NCBI RefSeq assembly: GCF_000507245.1
Contig: NC_023035.1
Coordinates: 3,639,570-3,703,569 of the forward strand
DNA from: Salinispira pacifica
GTDB taxonomy: Bacteria > Spirochaetota > Spirochaetia > DSM-27196 > Salinispiraceae
DNA length: 64,000 bases
Reading direction: 5' to 3'
Shown: positions 1-8,629 of the stretch, piece after piece
Layout of the letters: each line of letters starts with the position of its first letter
Position numbering within the stretch: position 1 is the first letter of the stretch
Notes under the pieces: model-generated
Seen by the model: the letters and a program-made list of their open reading frames with translations, nothing else
Databases searched by the model: none
Told to the model about the DNA's origin: nothing
Translations under genes and position numbers: made by a program

Positions 1-641
1 TAATCGACATCGGCTGTGCCACGGGACAAATGCTGTTTCAGCTGAGGAAAGCGGGAATATCCAGTGGAGTCGGCATTGATCTCGATGAACATATGATCCG
101 AGAGGGTGAAAGACGGCTCCGCAGGGAGAACATCAGCGGAATAGAGTTTCATGTGGGCGATATGCGCCATTTCAGTGAAATTCCGGGACTGAACAATGCG
201 GATCTCATCAGCTGTATGGGCAATACTCTGGCGTACCTGCCTGATTCCCAGGGGCCGGATTCGGACAGCCTGGACCGTTTCCTGGAGCAATGCAAAAGCC
301 TGCTTGCAGCGGAGGGGATACTGGTTATTCAAATTCTGAACTATCAAAACCCCCGCATTGCACCGGGATTTTCGTTCCCGGAAATATCAGCGAACGGAAT
401 ACAACTCCTCAGAACATATGAACAGAGTGAAGGAAATCAATATAGATTCATTTCCCGCATGAAAAACCTTCAAACCGGAGAAACATCACATGACATCCAT
501 TACCACACTGCATTTCTCAGTAAAGATATCGCCGCTGCAGCCGTTCGTCAGGGCTTCGGGGAAACCGAGATCACAGGATCCTATGCAGGCAAGGCTCCTC
601 AAAGGGATGATTTTTTTCATCTGGTGATCTGCAGACGGTGA
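1..641 (+). CDS. class I SAM-dependent methyltransferase, 5' partial
   Basis: The reading frame enters from the left edge (first full codon at 3), so the true start lies outside the window; the ATG at 30 is internal. The first visible residues, IDIGCATGQ, are motif I of the Rossmann-fold methyltransferases that binds S-adenosylmethionine. An acidic strand-2 end (GIDLDEHM) and a GDM loop (HVGDMRHF) follow, as in the Methyltransf_25/11 families. The C-terminal half (residues about 110-210) has the beta-rich insertion seen in small-molecule methyltransferases. The substrate cannot be told. It ends 40 bp before a convergent GNAT gene. Confidence 0.8.
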   Translation, partial: IDIGCATGQMLFQLRKAGISSGVGIDLDEHMIREGERRLRRENISGIEFHVGDMRHFSEIPGLNNADLISCMGNTLAYLPDSQGPDSDSLDRFLEQCKSLLAAEGILVIQILNYQNPRIAPGFSFPEISANGIQLLRTYEQSEGNQYRFISRMKNLQTGETSHDIHYHTAFLSKDIAAAAVRQGFGETEITGSYAGKAPQRDDFFHLVICRR

Positions 642-680
642 TTTACAGATCCTGACCTGACGCCCGATGTATCCATCCAG

Positions 681-1157
681 TCACAGTTTCTTGCTGTAGC
701 GCAGTTCATGGGCGTCCAGAACTTCCCGGTAGGTTCGTACGCCGTCGGAGCTGTAGCCGTGCTTTTCATAGAACCTGCGGGCTGCTGAGTTTCCCTCCAG
801 CACCCAAAGAAACATCTGAGAAATGCCCTGCTTTTCAGCGTATTCCTCTGCAAAACTCATAAGGGCCGCTCCGCAGCCTTCCCGGTAAAACGCAGGATCG
901 ATGTAGATCGCCTTGATCTCAAGGAAATCACCTTCTTCCACCGCAGCCATGAATCCTTTAATAATACCGTCATCATACACCCAGAGAGTCTGTTCCTCGG
1001 TTGATAAGTTTTCTCGGTGTCTATTCAGGCTTGTCTGCACGTTCAGCTTGTTAAACAGAATTTCATCAGAAAGCATGTGTCGATAAGAAGTGCGCCAGCT
1101 GAATACATGGATTTCAGCAATCCGTTCAGCATCTGAAATCTTCGCTTTCCGTACCAT
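681..1157 (-). CDS. GNAT family N-acetyltransferase
   Basis: A 158-residue protein of normal GNAT length. The acetyl-CoA binding region is visible as IYIDPAFYREGCGAAL (a relaxed Q/R-x-x-G-x-G/A loop, residues about 86-101), followed by the alpha-helix and the LWVLEGNSAARRFYEKHGY segment typical of motif B. It should transfer an acetyl group from acetyl-CoA to an amine; the acceptor is unknown. The ATG at 1157 is preceded by GGAGG at good spacing. It is convergent with the upstream methyltransferase and appears monocistronic. Confidence 0.85.
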   Translation of the reverse strand: MVRKAKISDAERIAEIHVFSWRTSYRHMLSDEILFNKLNVQTSLNRHRENLSTEEQTLWVYDDGIIKGFMAAVEEGDFLEIKAIYIDPAFYREGCGAALMSFAEEYAEKQGISQMFLWVLEGNSAARRFYEKHGYSSDGVRTYREVLDAHELRYSKKL

Positions 1158-1335
1158 TCATCCTCCATGTTGAAAGGATTGCCCGCAGCTCGGCGTTTCA
1201 GTGCAGGCATTCCTTTCTGAGTATTCTTCGGCAGATATCGATAGTAAAAACCGGTATTCCCGACTTATTGTATCATAATTTTTACCCGCCGTGATTATGG
1301 ATTGAAAACAAATTTCCACACTCCGGGAAACCCCG

Positions 1336-2099
1336 TCAGCCTTTCAACTGCCGGAGTTTCCACCGCTTCATATCGTCCAGAATTTCCGTCCTGTCCTTTC
1401 CCAGGACGGAGCGGAAATCACTTCCCGGTTCAAGAAACCGAAGTACGGTATCCCAACCGTATTCATTTTCCAGATATTCAGTAAGCACATAGGCAAGGGT
1501 GTAGCCCCCACCTCAGCAAATCGCAGAGCATTGTTTGTGGAAAATTCTTCGGCACTGATGTTCATCCTGCTTTGTACCGCCTGATCCGATGGAGTCTGTT
1601 CTGCAAGGTACAGGGCAAACCCCTCTTTCAACCAATAATCCAGCCTTTTATTATGCCGGTCGGTAAGTACATGCACATACTCGTGCACGGCCGCTTTTTC
1701 CACCGAAGCTCGGGAATGTGCAGGTCCGGGGTTATCGGATGATGTGATAAGCACACTTTGCCGTGTGTTGTTTCCGATGTACCAATTGGGAAGGAAAACC
1801 CCTGCAAGTCCAATGGTATTGATATGAAGACTCTTGATCCCCGGATACACAATAAGAGAAATGTCATCCTGTACTGCAGTTCCCAGTCTGACAGTCACCG
1901 GTTCTGCGTGTGCGGCGATGTTGGCGGCAATCCTTCGGGCGGAATCCAGATCTGCAGGCCGGACTTGGGTGGTTATGCCGGACAGTTCAAACTGCTCCAT
2001 TCCCGGTGCCTTCAGGGATATCATGGGAATAAAATTCAGCACCACCAGAGCCGTGAGGGTGAGGAACACCCATCCAATTGTCTTTCGTCGTTTACTCAT
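1336..2099 (-). pseudogene. membrane-anchored gluzincin (peptidase MA-like), frameshifted
   Basis: From the ATG at 2099 (AAGGAG upstream) the protein has one N-terminal membrane helix (residues 8-28) and an extracytoplasmic zinc metallopeptidase domain with HEYVH at 139-143 and the downstream WLKEGFALYLAE, giving the third Glu ligand. The frame in which this motif lies runs into unrelated sequence after FAEVG and would stop at 1368. Shifting frame at the five-G run (1505-1509, C on the plus strand) gives a coherent family-like C-terminus beginning GGYTLAYVLTEYL and ending at the TGA at 1336-1338. One extra G restores the gene. It is either a sequencing error, a recent mutation or phase variation. 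Coordinates given are those of the restored gene, about 254 residues. Confidence 0.75.
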
Positions 2100-2234
2100 G
2101 TCATTCTCCTTGTACAATGTTGAGGAAATAATGATCCCGGTGATCTGAAATTTCCATGCTACAACCGTATGATTATCATTCGATACGCTGTATTTCGTGC
2201 CGGGATTCGGCATATGGGAAGGAAGAATGTCCTT

Positions 2235-3128
2235 TTAATCGTTCAGCAGCCTTGAAATCAGTTCCACCCTGCTTTTTACCCCCACCTTTTCAAAGATGTG
2301 AGACACATGAGTCCTGGCTGTTGTATAGGAGATGTACAGGGTTTCACCGATTTCCCGATTGTTCAGGCCCTTGAGCACCAGGGGAAGCACCTCACTTTCC
2401 CGGGGTGAAAGTCCGTAACTTTGTGCAGCATCCGCCCTTTCACCGATAAATCCGGGAATGCTTCCCACCCTGTTCAGATATTCCAGAAGCAGTTGAATGG
2501 TCACAGAGCTCCAAAGGACCAGCAGTACACTGTCCAGACTGAGTGAAAAATTCAACTGTAAAAGATACCCCAGGGAATATACGGCAAACGAAACGGGTGC
2601 AAAAAACATGGTTAATGATCCCAGCCGTTGAAGCAGGATGCGCAGTCCGGATGACACGGCTGCATCCACTTTCCTTCGAAATACGTACCCGGCCCAAAAG
2701 ATATATGCTGAAATCAGAAACAGGGAAAGAACATATGAATACAGAGGGTCAATCTCCACAGGAGTAAAAGCAACCAAAACCCTCACCGATTGCACCAGAA
2801 CCGCAACAGCTGCAAGAATGCCATTCCGCAGTACGGTTCCTGATTCAAGAAGGTCCAGTAATGATGCCAGGATTATGTATACGGCGAAAATTACCCCAAT
2901 TGCTATGCCCGCCTGAAGAGTCATTACAGACCGGGTTGCAAGCAAATCCGCAGGCAGCAGCGTTACCACAATGAACCGCAGCTGATTCAGCTCCAGAAGG
3001 AGAAAAATAAGGCACAGAAGCCTTGAAATTTTCGAAGGAGAGCGCCTGTGGATGAGCCATAGGCTGAACAAACCCGCCGAAGAGATAAGAAGAAGAAAAA
3101 GTTGAATGATCAACACAATATTCGTCAT
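2235..3128 (-). CDS. membrane-bound LuxR-family transcriptional regulator
   Basis: A 297-residue protein with about seven hydrophobic segments in the first 220 residues, then a C-terminal LuxR/FixJ-type helix-turn-helix (residues about 234-297: LSPRESEVLPLVLKGLNNREIG and the recognition helix TTARTHVSHIFEKVGVKSR). It is likely a one-component membrane sensor that binds DNA while tethered. The ligand is unknown. The ATG at 3128 lacks a strong Shine-Dalgarno. It is divergent from the aldo/keto reductase at 3347, a possible target given the shared 218-bp intergenic region. Confidence 0.85.
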   Translation of the reverse strand: MTNIVLIIQLFLLLISSAGLFSLWLIHRRSPSKISRLLCLIFLLLELNQLRFIVVTLLPADLLATRSVMTLQAGIAIGVIFAVYIILASLLDLLESGTVLRNGILAAVAVLVQSVRVLVAFTPVEIDPLYSYVLSLFLISAYIFWAGYVFRRKVDAAVSSGLRILLQRLGSLTMFFAPVSFAVYSLGYLLQLNFSLSLDSVLLVLWSSVTIQLLLEYLNRVGSIPGFIGERADAAQSYGLSPRESEVLPLVLKGLNNREIGETLYISYTTARTHVSHIFEKVGVKSRVELISRLLND

Positions 3129-3346
3129 AGGTTTTTCATGTTTCAGCAGGGCACGTATGCTGATAGCTGATTAAATCCTTGTCCTCCTGCCGACCACATG
3201 GCAGCCCGTGAACATGGCAGCATGTTGTAAGAAAAAGATTGGACAGCAGTACAACCGGATTATAAGCTGGAAGATACATGGCGTCCAGTTTCATGGTGCT
3301 CAGAATTCCTCAGCCAGGTATGAAACCGGCCGCACGGGGAGGTCCT

Positions 3347-4210
3347 ATGAGAAAAAGGGAATACGGCAACACTGGAATTCAATTATCCGTCATCGGCTTC
3401 GGCGGAATTCTGGTAATGAATGAAACGACCCGGGATTCACGTCTGGCAGTCTCGAAAGCCGTGGATGCGGGAATTAACTACTTCGATGTTGCTCCCAACT
3501 ACGGCAATGCACAGGAGATGCTTGGGCCGGCACTCCAACAATACCGTAAAGATGTATTTCTTGCGTGCAAAACCCAGCTCCGAAGCGGAGACCAGGCAGA
3601 GAGCGATCTGATAGAATCCTTTCGTCTTCTGAAAACCGACTGGTTCGACCTCTATCAGCTCCATGCGGTTGCCACCAGGGAGGACGTGGAACAGATTCTT
3701 GCCCCGGGCGGTGCACTGGAAACCCTGGACAAGGCAAAAAAAGAAGGGAAGGTACGTCATTTGGGCTTTTCAGCACATAGCGAGGAAGCCGCCATTGCGC
3801 TGCTGGACGCCTATGACTTTGATTCCATTCTGTTTCCGGTGAACTGGGTCACCTGGTACGCCGGGGATTTCGGAAAAAAAGTTCTTCCTCTGGCCAGGGA
3901 AAAACACGCAGCAATACTCGCTTTAAAGGCCTTGGCCAAACATGCAGTTCCCGAAGGACATAATGGACCTGTGGAAAAAGCATGGTACTGGCCGGTGGAG
4001 TCCTATGAAGAGGCATTGACGGGTTTGCGGTTTACTCTGGGAATGGAAGGAGTAACGGCGGCGGTAAGCCCCGGCGACCCAAGGCTGTTTGAGTGGATCA
4101 TCCGCGCCGAGCAGGAGTACGATCCTCTTACACCCGGAGAGCAGACCCAACTTGAGAAAGAGGCGGCAAAATACGGTCTCATATTCGATGCCCACCAATC
4201 CCAATGGTAA
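3347..4210 (+). CDS. aldo/keto reductase
   Basis: A 287-residue NAD(P)H-dependent oxidoreductase. The TIM-barrel tetrad is present: Asp and Tyr in FDVAPNYGNAQEM, Lys in FLACKTQ and His in LYQLHAV. The open frame begins further upstream at 3278, but the ATG at 3347 has GGGGAGG 5 nt before it and starts the conserved MRKREYGNTG region, so I chose it. The C-terminus lacks the Cys-rich extension of the ferredoxin-containing relatives. Substrate unknown. Confidence 0.9.
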   Translation: MRKREYGNTGIQLSVIGFGGILVMNETTRDSRLAVSKAVDAGINYFDVAPNYGNAQEMLGPALQQYRKDVFLACKTQLRSGDQAESDLIESFRLLKTDWFDLYQLHAVATREDVEQILAPGGALETLDKAKKEGKVRHLGFSAHSEEAAIALLDAYDFDSILFPVNWVTWYAGDFGKKVLPLAREKHAAILALKALAKHAVPEGHNGPVEKAWYWPVESYEEALTGLRFTLGMEGVTAAVSPGDPRLFEWIIRAEQEYDPLTPGEQTQLEKEAAKYGLIFDAHQSQW

Positions 4211-4283
4211 ATACTGCACCGGCTTCCGGGATGTTCAACCGGCAGCTCATATGCAATAGCTGCTAAGCAGAACTCTCACTGAT

Positions 4284-4312
4284 TTGCATAGCTGAGGCAT
4301 ATGAAATATGCT
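4284..4312 (+). promoter_or_regulatory. candidate leaderless promoter of the Cache sensor
   Basis: TTGCAT (4284-4289), 17 nt, TATGCT (4307-4312). The ATG follows after six bases, with no ribosome-binding site between. Weak on its own; supported by the same geometry at other genes in the window. Confidence 0.3.
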
Positions 4313-4318
4313 TGAAAT

Positions 4319-6334
4319 ATGAATGGAGGCGGCAGCGTACCGCGGTTCTCCGGACTGACAGCCAAACTCTTTTTTGCGCTGACCGGGCTTCTGCTGTTGT
4401 TACTTTTTTTTACCATTATCCTTTCTCTATCAGGGTTTTCCCAAACTAAAAATACATACGCGAGGCGCTTTTCCCGGGACCAAAGTGAAATAATCGTCGC
4501 CCAATTGCAGAGAAATCTGAATAAAGAGATCATCCTCTCCCGGAGACTGGCAGAGTCCAGCCTCACGGGAGCCTGGATGCAAACACCCGAGAACCAGGAA
4601 ATATCTCAACTCTTTTTCAGAGATATGGAAAATATCAGGCAGGAAAGCACCGGCAAAACGGTATTTATCGCAGTAAAAGAAACCGGTCAAATGTACATGA
4701 ACGGACCCTCCATTGAATATACGGAGGCTCACAAATACATCCTCAGGGAAGATAATCCGGCGGACGCCTGGTTTTTTCGTACACTGAATGATGACAGGAA
4801 CCGGTATGAGCTCAATCCCGATACCAACCGCGAATTCCCTTCACGAAATATCTGGGTGAACATGCAGGTGTACGTGGACGACAGGATAGCGGGAGTGGCG
4901 GGAACCACCTTCCCCCTGACCCGGTTTGCCGGGGATCTCTCGGAATCCAGGATTCAGGGGCACATACCCGTGATCATTGATGATAGATCTGCAATCGTCT
5001 ACCATCCTGATGAGAAGATAACACAGGCAAATACCGACCAGGAAAACCCCGAAGAAAAAATACTTCTTACAGATTTGATATCTTTTGATACAAGTCTTGC
5101 AGCCCGCATGGAAATTCTCAAGCGCAGTCCTGGTGAAACACTGATTCTCAATGGATCGGGACCGGAGGGTGAAAACTATGTCGCAGGACTGCAGTACATA
5201 GCCGACCTGGGATGGTTTTTTGTTTCCATGGTAGACATAGATAAAGTTCCCATTACCATGCAAAATACCATATTCCGAATTATTGTGATGTTCATCATAT
5301 CCGTACTGCTGTTTTATCTTGCCATTGGTGTACTGATGAACAGAATCATTCTCCATCCTCTGCGGAGGCTGGAATCCGCAGCTTCCAGAGCTGCGGACGG
5401 GAATTACAGCATGGATTTTTCCAGCTCAAAAAATGATGAGATTGGCTTACTGGGAAATTCATTCGCCCGGCTCCTGGAAACAATCCGGGATCATACAAAT
5501 ACTCTTGAGACTACCATCAACGAACGGAGCAATCAGCTGAAAGTCACCCAGGAGAAACTCCTGGAAAACCGGCAGGCCACTGCGGTGGGCAAACTGATCA
5601 TCAGCCTTTCTCACCGACTGAATACCCCCCTGGGAAGCGCACTTACCTCCGCCGACAGTCTCAGCAGCTCTATACGTGAGATGAAAACCCGGCTGCTATC
5701 CAATCAGCTGAGCCGGAGTGAATTTGAGAGACTGCTGGAAAATGCCGCCGACATGAACCAGATCGTTCTCTCCAACATGTACCGGCTCATTAATATTATG
5801 GATGTCCTCAAATCAGCAAGCCTAGATCTCCAACAGCTGAAAGAAAGCGAAGTGGACGTGGTTGAGCTGTTACGGGAGGTTGTGGAACGGGTCCGAAACT
5901 CCATGATCCCCGGATATCCCTCTCTTCACCTTGAGCAGAGCAGTCCTCTGGTTATCAGGTCGTTCAGACCGGCTCTGGGTGAAGTATTGGAAACAATTTT
6001 GACAGATATTCTGATTCAAGATACCCGGGAAGATGCGGCGATCTCCATAAATATCTCCTTGGAGAACATTCCGGAAAAACGGGAAATCAATATTCAGATA
6101 CAGGATAACGGTACGTTTATCAGCGATGCTGAGCGAAGGGAAATTCTGACTCCCCAGTCAATCTCTGATGTAAATGACATTACCCGGGAAGGTTTCAGGG
6201 TACAATTGCATAAGGCCAATACCATCATCCGGGCGGTGCTGCAGGGAAGCCTGGAAATTATGAACAGAGAAGAAGGAGGCAGATTATTGCGTATTCACCT
6301 TCCCATGGAGATACGGGAACTCACAGAACCATAG
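4319..6334 (+). CDS. Cache-HAMP sensor with degenerate histidine-kinase core
   Basis: A 671-residue membrane protein: TM1 (residues about 15-38), a large extracytoplasmic region that looks like a double Cache domain (about 40-310), TM2 (about 320-345), HAMP (about 345-400), a coiled coil, then a DHp-like segment with SLSHRLNTPLG (the phospho-acceptor H box) near residue 430. The C-terminal ATPase-like domain is poor: no N-box asparagines, DNGTF where DxGxG is expected, and no GxGLG G2 box. It may be a pseudokinase that binds a partner kinase. No response regulator is adjacent. There is no Shine-Dalgarno before the ATG. Confidence 0.8.
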   Translation: MNGGGSVPRFSGLTAKLFFALTGLLLLLLFFTIILSLSGFSQTKNTYARRFSRDQSEIIVAQLQRNLNKEIILSRRLAESSLTGAWMQTPENQEISQLFFRDMENIRQESTGKTVFIAVKETGQMYMNGPSIEYTEAHKYILREDNPADAWFFRTLNDDRNRYELNPDTNREFPSRNIWVNMQVYVDDRIAGVAGTTFPLTRFAGDLSESRIQGHIPVIIDDRSAIVYHPDEKITQANTDQENPEEKILLTDLISFDTSLAARMEILKRSPGETLILNGSGPEGENYVAGLQYIADLGWFFVSMVDIDKVPITMQNTIFRIIVMFIISVLLFYLAIGVLMNRIILHPLRRLESAASRAADGNYSMDFSSSKNDEIGLLGNSFARLLETIRDHTNTLETTINERSNQLKVTQEKLLENRQATAVGKLIISLSHRLNTPLGSALTSADSLSSSIREMKTRLLSNQLSRSEFERLLENAADMNQIVLSNMYRLINIMDVLKSASLDLQQLKESEVDVVELLREVVERVRNSMIPGYPSLHLEQSSPLVIRSFRPALGEVLETILTDILIQDTREDAAISINISLENIPEKREINIQIQDNGTFISDAERREILTPQSISDVNDITREGFRVQLHKANTIIRAVLQGSLEIMNREEGGRLLRIHLPMEIRELTEP

Positions 6335-6357
6335 AATGGTGTCCAGGCTCCCCGGAT

Positions 6358-6852
6358 TCATGCAAGATCCTTACCCTCTGCTTCACTGATTTCCTCCTCA
6401 ATGCTCTCACCCTCCGGGCTCACATCCCCCTTGATTTCCGCTGAGGAAGACGAATCAGCGTCCGCACCAAACGGAACCTCCCCACGGATCGTGGCCACAT
6501 GAATGCTTACGCCCACACCCACCGCAGCGAGAAGAAGCAGAACCCAGGTACTGTCCCGCATGATATAGGCGGATACGCTTAATCCAAACCACAAAAATGC
6601 GATAGTTCCCAGCTTTCTCCGGAGACTCAGCCCCCGCTTCTCGGTGTAAGCCCGGATATACGGACCGGTAACTCTATTCCCGTTGAGCCAGCGATGAAGT
6701 CCAGGACTGGAATGGATAAAAAACCCGCTGGCAAGGATCAACGGACCTGTTGTGGGTATTACCGGAAGTACTATTCCCACCAGCCCCACAATCGTGAACA
6801 GGATGCCGAAAACGCGATACACAGCTTTTCGGATATACTTTTTTTTCGACAA
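6358..6852 (-). CDS. DUF454 (YbaN-like) inner-membrane protein
   Basis: A 164-residue protein with the DUF454 signature: two N-terminal helices with PVIPTTGPLILASGFF, then SSPGLHRWLNGNRVTGPYIRAY, and two further helices (about 82-118). The acidic C-terminal tail (about 120-164, rich in Asp, Glu and Ser) is an addition not typical of the family. Function unknown. Translation appears to start at a TTG (6850-6852 on the complement) with GAGAGG five bases upstream; no ATG fits. Convergent with the sensor gene. Confidence 0.85.
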   Translation of the reverse strand: MSKKKYIRKAVYRVFGILFTIVGLVGIVLPVIPTTGPLILASGFFIHSSPGLHRWLNGNRVTGPYIRAYTEKRGLSLRRKLGTIAFLWFGLSVSAYIMRDSTWVLLLLAAVGVGVSIHVATIRGEVPFGADADSSSSAEIKGDVSPEGESIEEEISEAEGKDLA

Positions 6853-7042
6853 AAGAACCTCTCCAATAACCGCTGGTAGTATCCCGGCGCGAGACCATTG
6901 CTTAAAGCAGCTGATTAAAGCAACTGATCAAAACTACTGATCAAACCACCGATCCCTATATCATACCAAATTCTGCAAGCTACGACAGATTTTTCCAACA
7001 ATCCCCGTCAATATCCGTATCCAAAATTTCCATGCAAGAATA

Positions 7043-7072
7043 TTGCCGTTTTTCTGACCAAATCGCTATCTT
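7043..7072 (+). promoter_or_regulatory. candidate leaderless promoter of the M23 lipoprotein gene
   Basis: TTGCCG (7043-7048), 18 nt, TATCTT (7067-7072). The ATG at 7079 follows after six bases, with no Shine-Dalgarno. Confidence 0.35.
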
Positions 7073-7078
7073 TTAGAA

Positions 7079-8479
7079 ATGAAAAAGCAAAAAATATACC
7101 TGATCATTTCCATTTTATTAGCCGCAGGATTTTTTTCCGCCGCCTGCAGGGGAAGTGAAGAGGTCCCCCCCGCATACCGGCCGGATGACTCCCATGCCGA
7201 GTACATCCGGGCGCTGGATGGTCTGAACCTCTCCAACACGGCCATGGGCGAGGAATGGATCCGGTTGGGAACACCTTCGGAGAACCCTATGCCCTTGACA
7301 CTGCTTCCTGAGCGGGAGATTCGTTACTTCGATCCCGGAGTTCCCGATTCAGCATTTTATCTCATTGAAGGGGTGCGGGGTCAGCAGATCTCAATTTCCG
7401 TGGAAGCCCCGGAGGAAACCGGATATTTTCTCGATCTCTTCGGTATGCCCGGGGATTATATTCCGAATTCCGGCGAACAGGAAAACTGGGCAGAACTGGA
7501 CTTTAATCAGCTGGCTTCAGGAAGCAGCGAGGCCGGGAGCACCCAGGCAGAGATACTCACCGGCGCCGCAGAAATTCAATTTGAGCCCCGTTCTTCAAGA
7601 TTTTATCTCATACGGATTCAGCCCCGGCTCCTGGAAGGGGGCAGTTTCACCGTCACCTTTCAATCCTCCGCCAGCCTCTCATGGCCTGTGGAAAATACAG
7701 GTGTCGGCGATGTAATCAGCGTATTCGGTGACGGCAGGGATGGCGGACGACGGGTGCATCATGGAATCGATATTATCGCACCCCGGGGCAGGCCTCTGCT
7801 CACCCCGGCTGAAGTGGAGGTTCTGCGTGTGGGAGAACGGGATCTTGGAGGCAAATCGGTCAGCCTCCGGGATGAGAACCGTGGGCTTCTGTACTATTAT
7901 GCCCATCTGGACAGCTATGCTGACATCTCATCCGGGGACACCCTCGCCAGAGGAGCTGAAATAGGGGGTAACGGGAATACCGGAAACGCCCTTGGAGGTC
8001 CGTACCATCTGCACTTCGGAATTTATGACAGAAGCTGGAGACGTCCTCTGGATCCCTGGTATTTCCTTATTTCTCCGGTAGATCAATTGCCCGAGCTGCC
8101 GGCTCCGGATGATTACCCGGATTTCCAACCCGGGGATCAGGTGGCCTTTAGCGAATCCATTGAATTATTTTTCCAGCCCGCTGGGCGATCAGCTTTGCCG
8201 CCTTCCCCGGCACGACGGGATTATGAGGGACGGCGTCTTACGGAACAACAAAAACCGGTTCAGACCGTCCCATGGGAAGGAAGCTATACTGCGGGTCCGC
8301 TTTTTGTTTCCACCCTGAATGAACGGCATCATCCGGGTGTACGTTTCACGGCTCTTCGCAGCAACGCCATGGGTTTCAGATTTCCTGACGGCAAAATCGG
8401 CTGGCTGCCCCTGGACTCTCTGGACGGAAGAGTAAGCTCTTCAGTTGCAGCACTCCCCGAGGATCGCTCAGGTTCATGA
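7079..8479 (+). CDS. M23 (LytM) peptidase-domain lipoprotein
   Basis: A 466-residue protein with a lipoprotein signal (KKQKIY, hydrophobic core, FFSAAC lipobox with Cys at about 23). Residues about 70-200 look like a PPC-type beta domain. The LytM peptidase domain (about 210-335) has HHGIDIIAPRG (His and Asp zinc ligands) and YHLHFGIYD (HxH), so the zinc site appears complete and it may cut peptidoglycan cross-links from the outer surface of a membrane. A C-terminal SH3-like region (about 420-455) follows. It stands alone between divergent and downstream genes. Confidence 0.88.
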   Translation: MKKQKIYLIISILLAAGFFSAACRGSEEVPPAYRPDDSHAEYIRALDGLNLSNTAMGEEWIRLGTPSENPMPLTLLPEREIRYFDPGVPDSAFYLIEGVRGQQISISVEAPEETGYFLDLFGMPGDYIPNSGEQENWAELDFNQLASGSSEAGSTQAEILTGAAEIQFEPRSSRFYLIRIQPRLLEGGSFTVTFQSSASLSWPVENTGVGDVISVFGDGRDGGRRVHHGIDIIAPRGRPLLTPAEVEVLRVGERDLGGKSVSLRDENRGLLYYYAHLDSYADISSGDTLARGAEIGGNGNTGNALGGPYHLHFGIYDRSWRRPLDPWYFLISPVDQLPELPAPDDYPDFQPGDQVAFSESIELFFQPAGRSALPPSPARRDYEGRRLTEQQKPVQTVPWEGSYTAGPLFVSTLNERHHPGVRFTALRSNAMGFRFPDGKIGWLPLDSLDGRVSSSVAALPEDRSGS

Positions 8480-8544
8480 ATGAAGTCCCGGTTCCCGGCC
8501 CCGGTTTCCTGTGAGAAGTTATATCTTTCGTACATCAGGAAAAA

Positions 8545-8573
8545 TTGACAGCTTGGCCATTCAGTAGGATGAT
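8545..8573 (+). promoter_or_regulatory. possible promoter of the GH3 beta-glucosidase gene
   Basis: A consensus -35 TTGACA (8545-8550) lies 17 nt before GATGAT (8568-8573, four of six matches). The rest of 8480-8629 shows nothing else recognisable. Confidence 0.3.
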
Positions 8574-8629
8574 GTTCATGAACGCACCCCGGATTATATG
8601 GGGAATATCAGACCCAACAGAGGCCGTCC

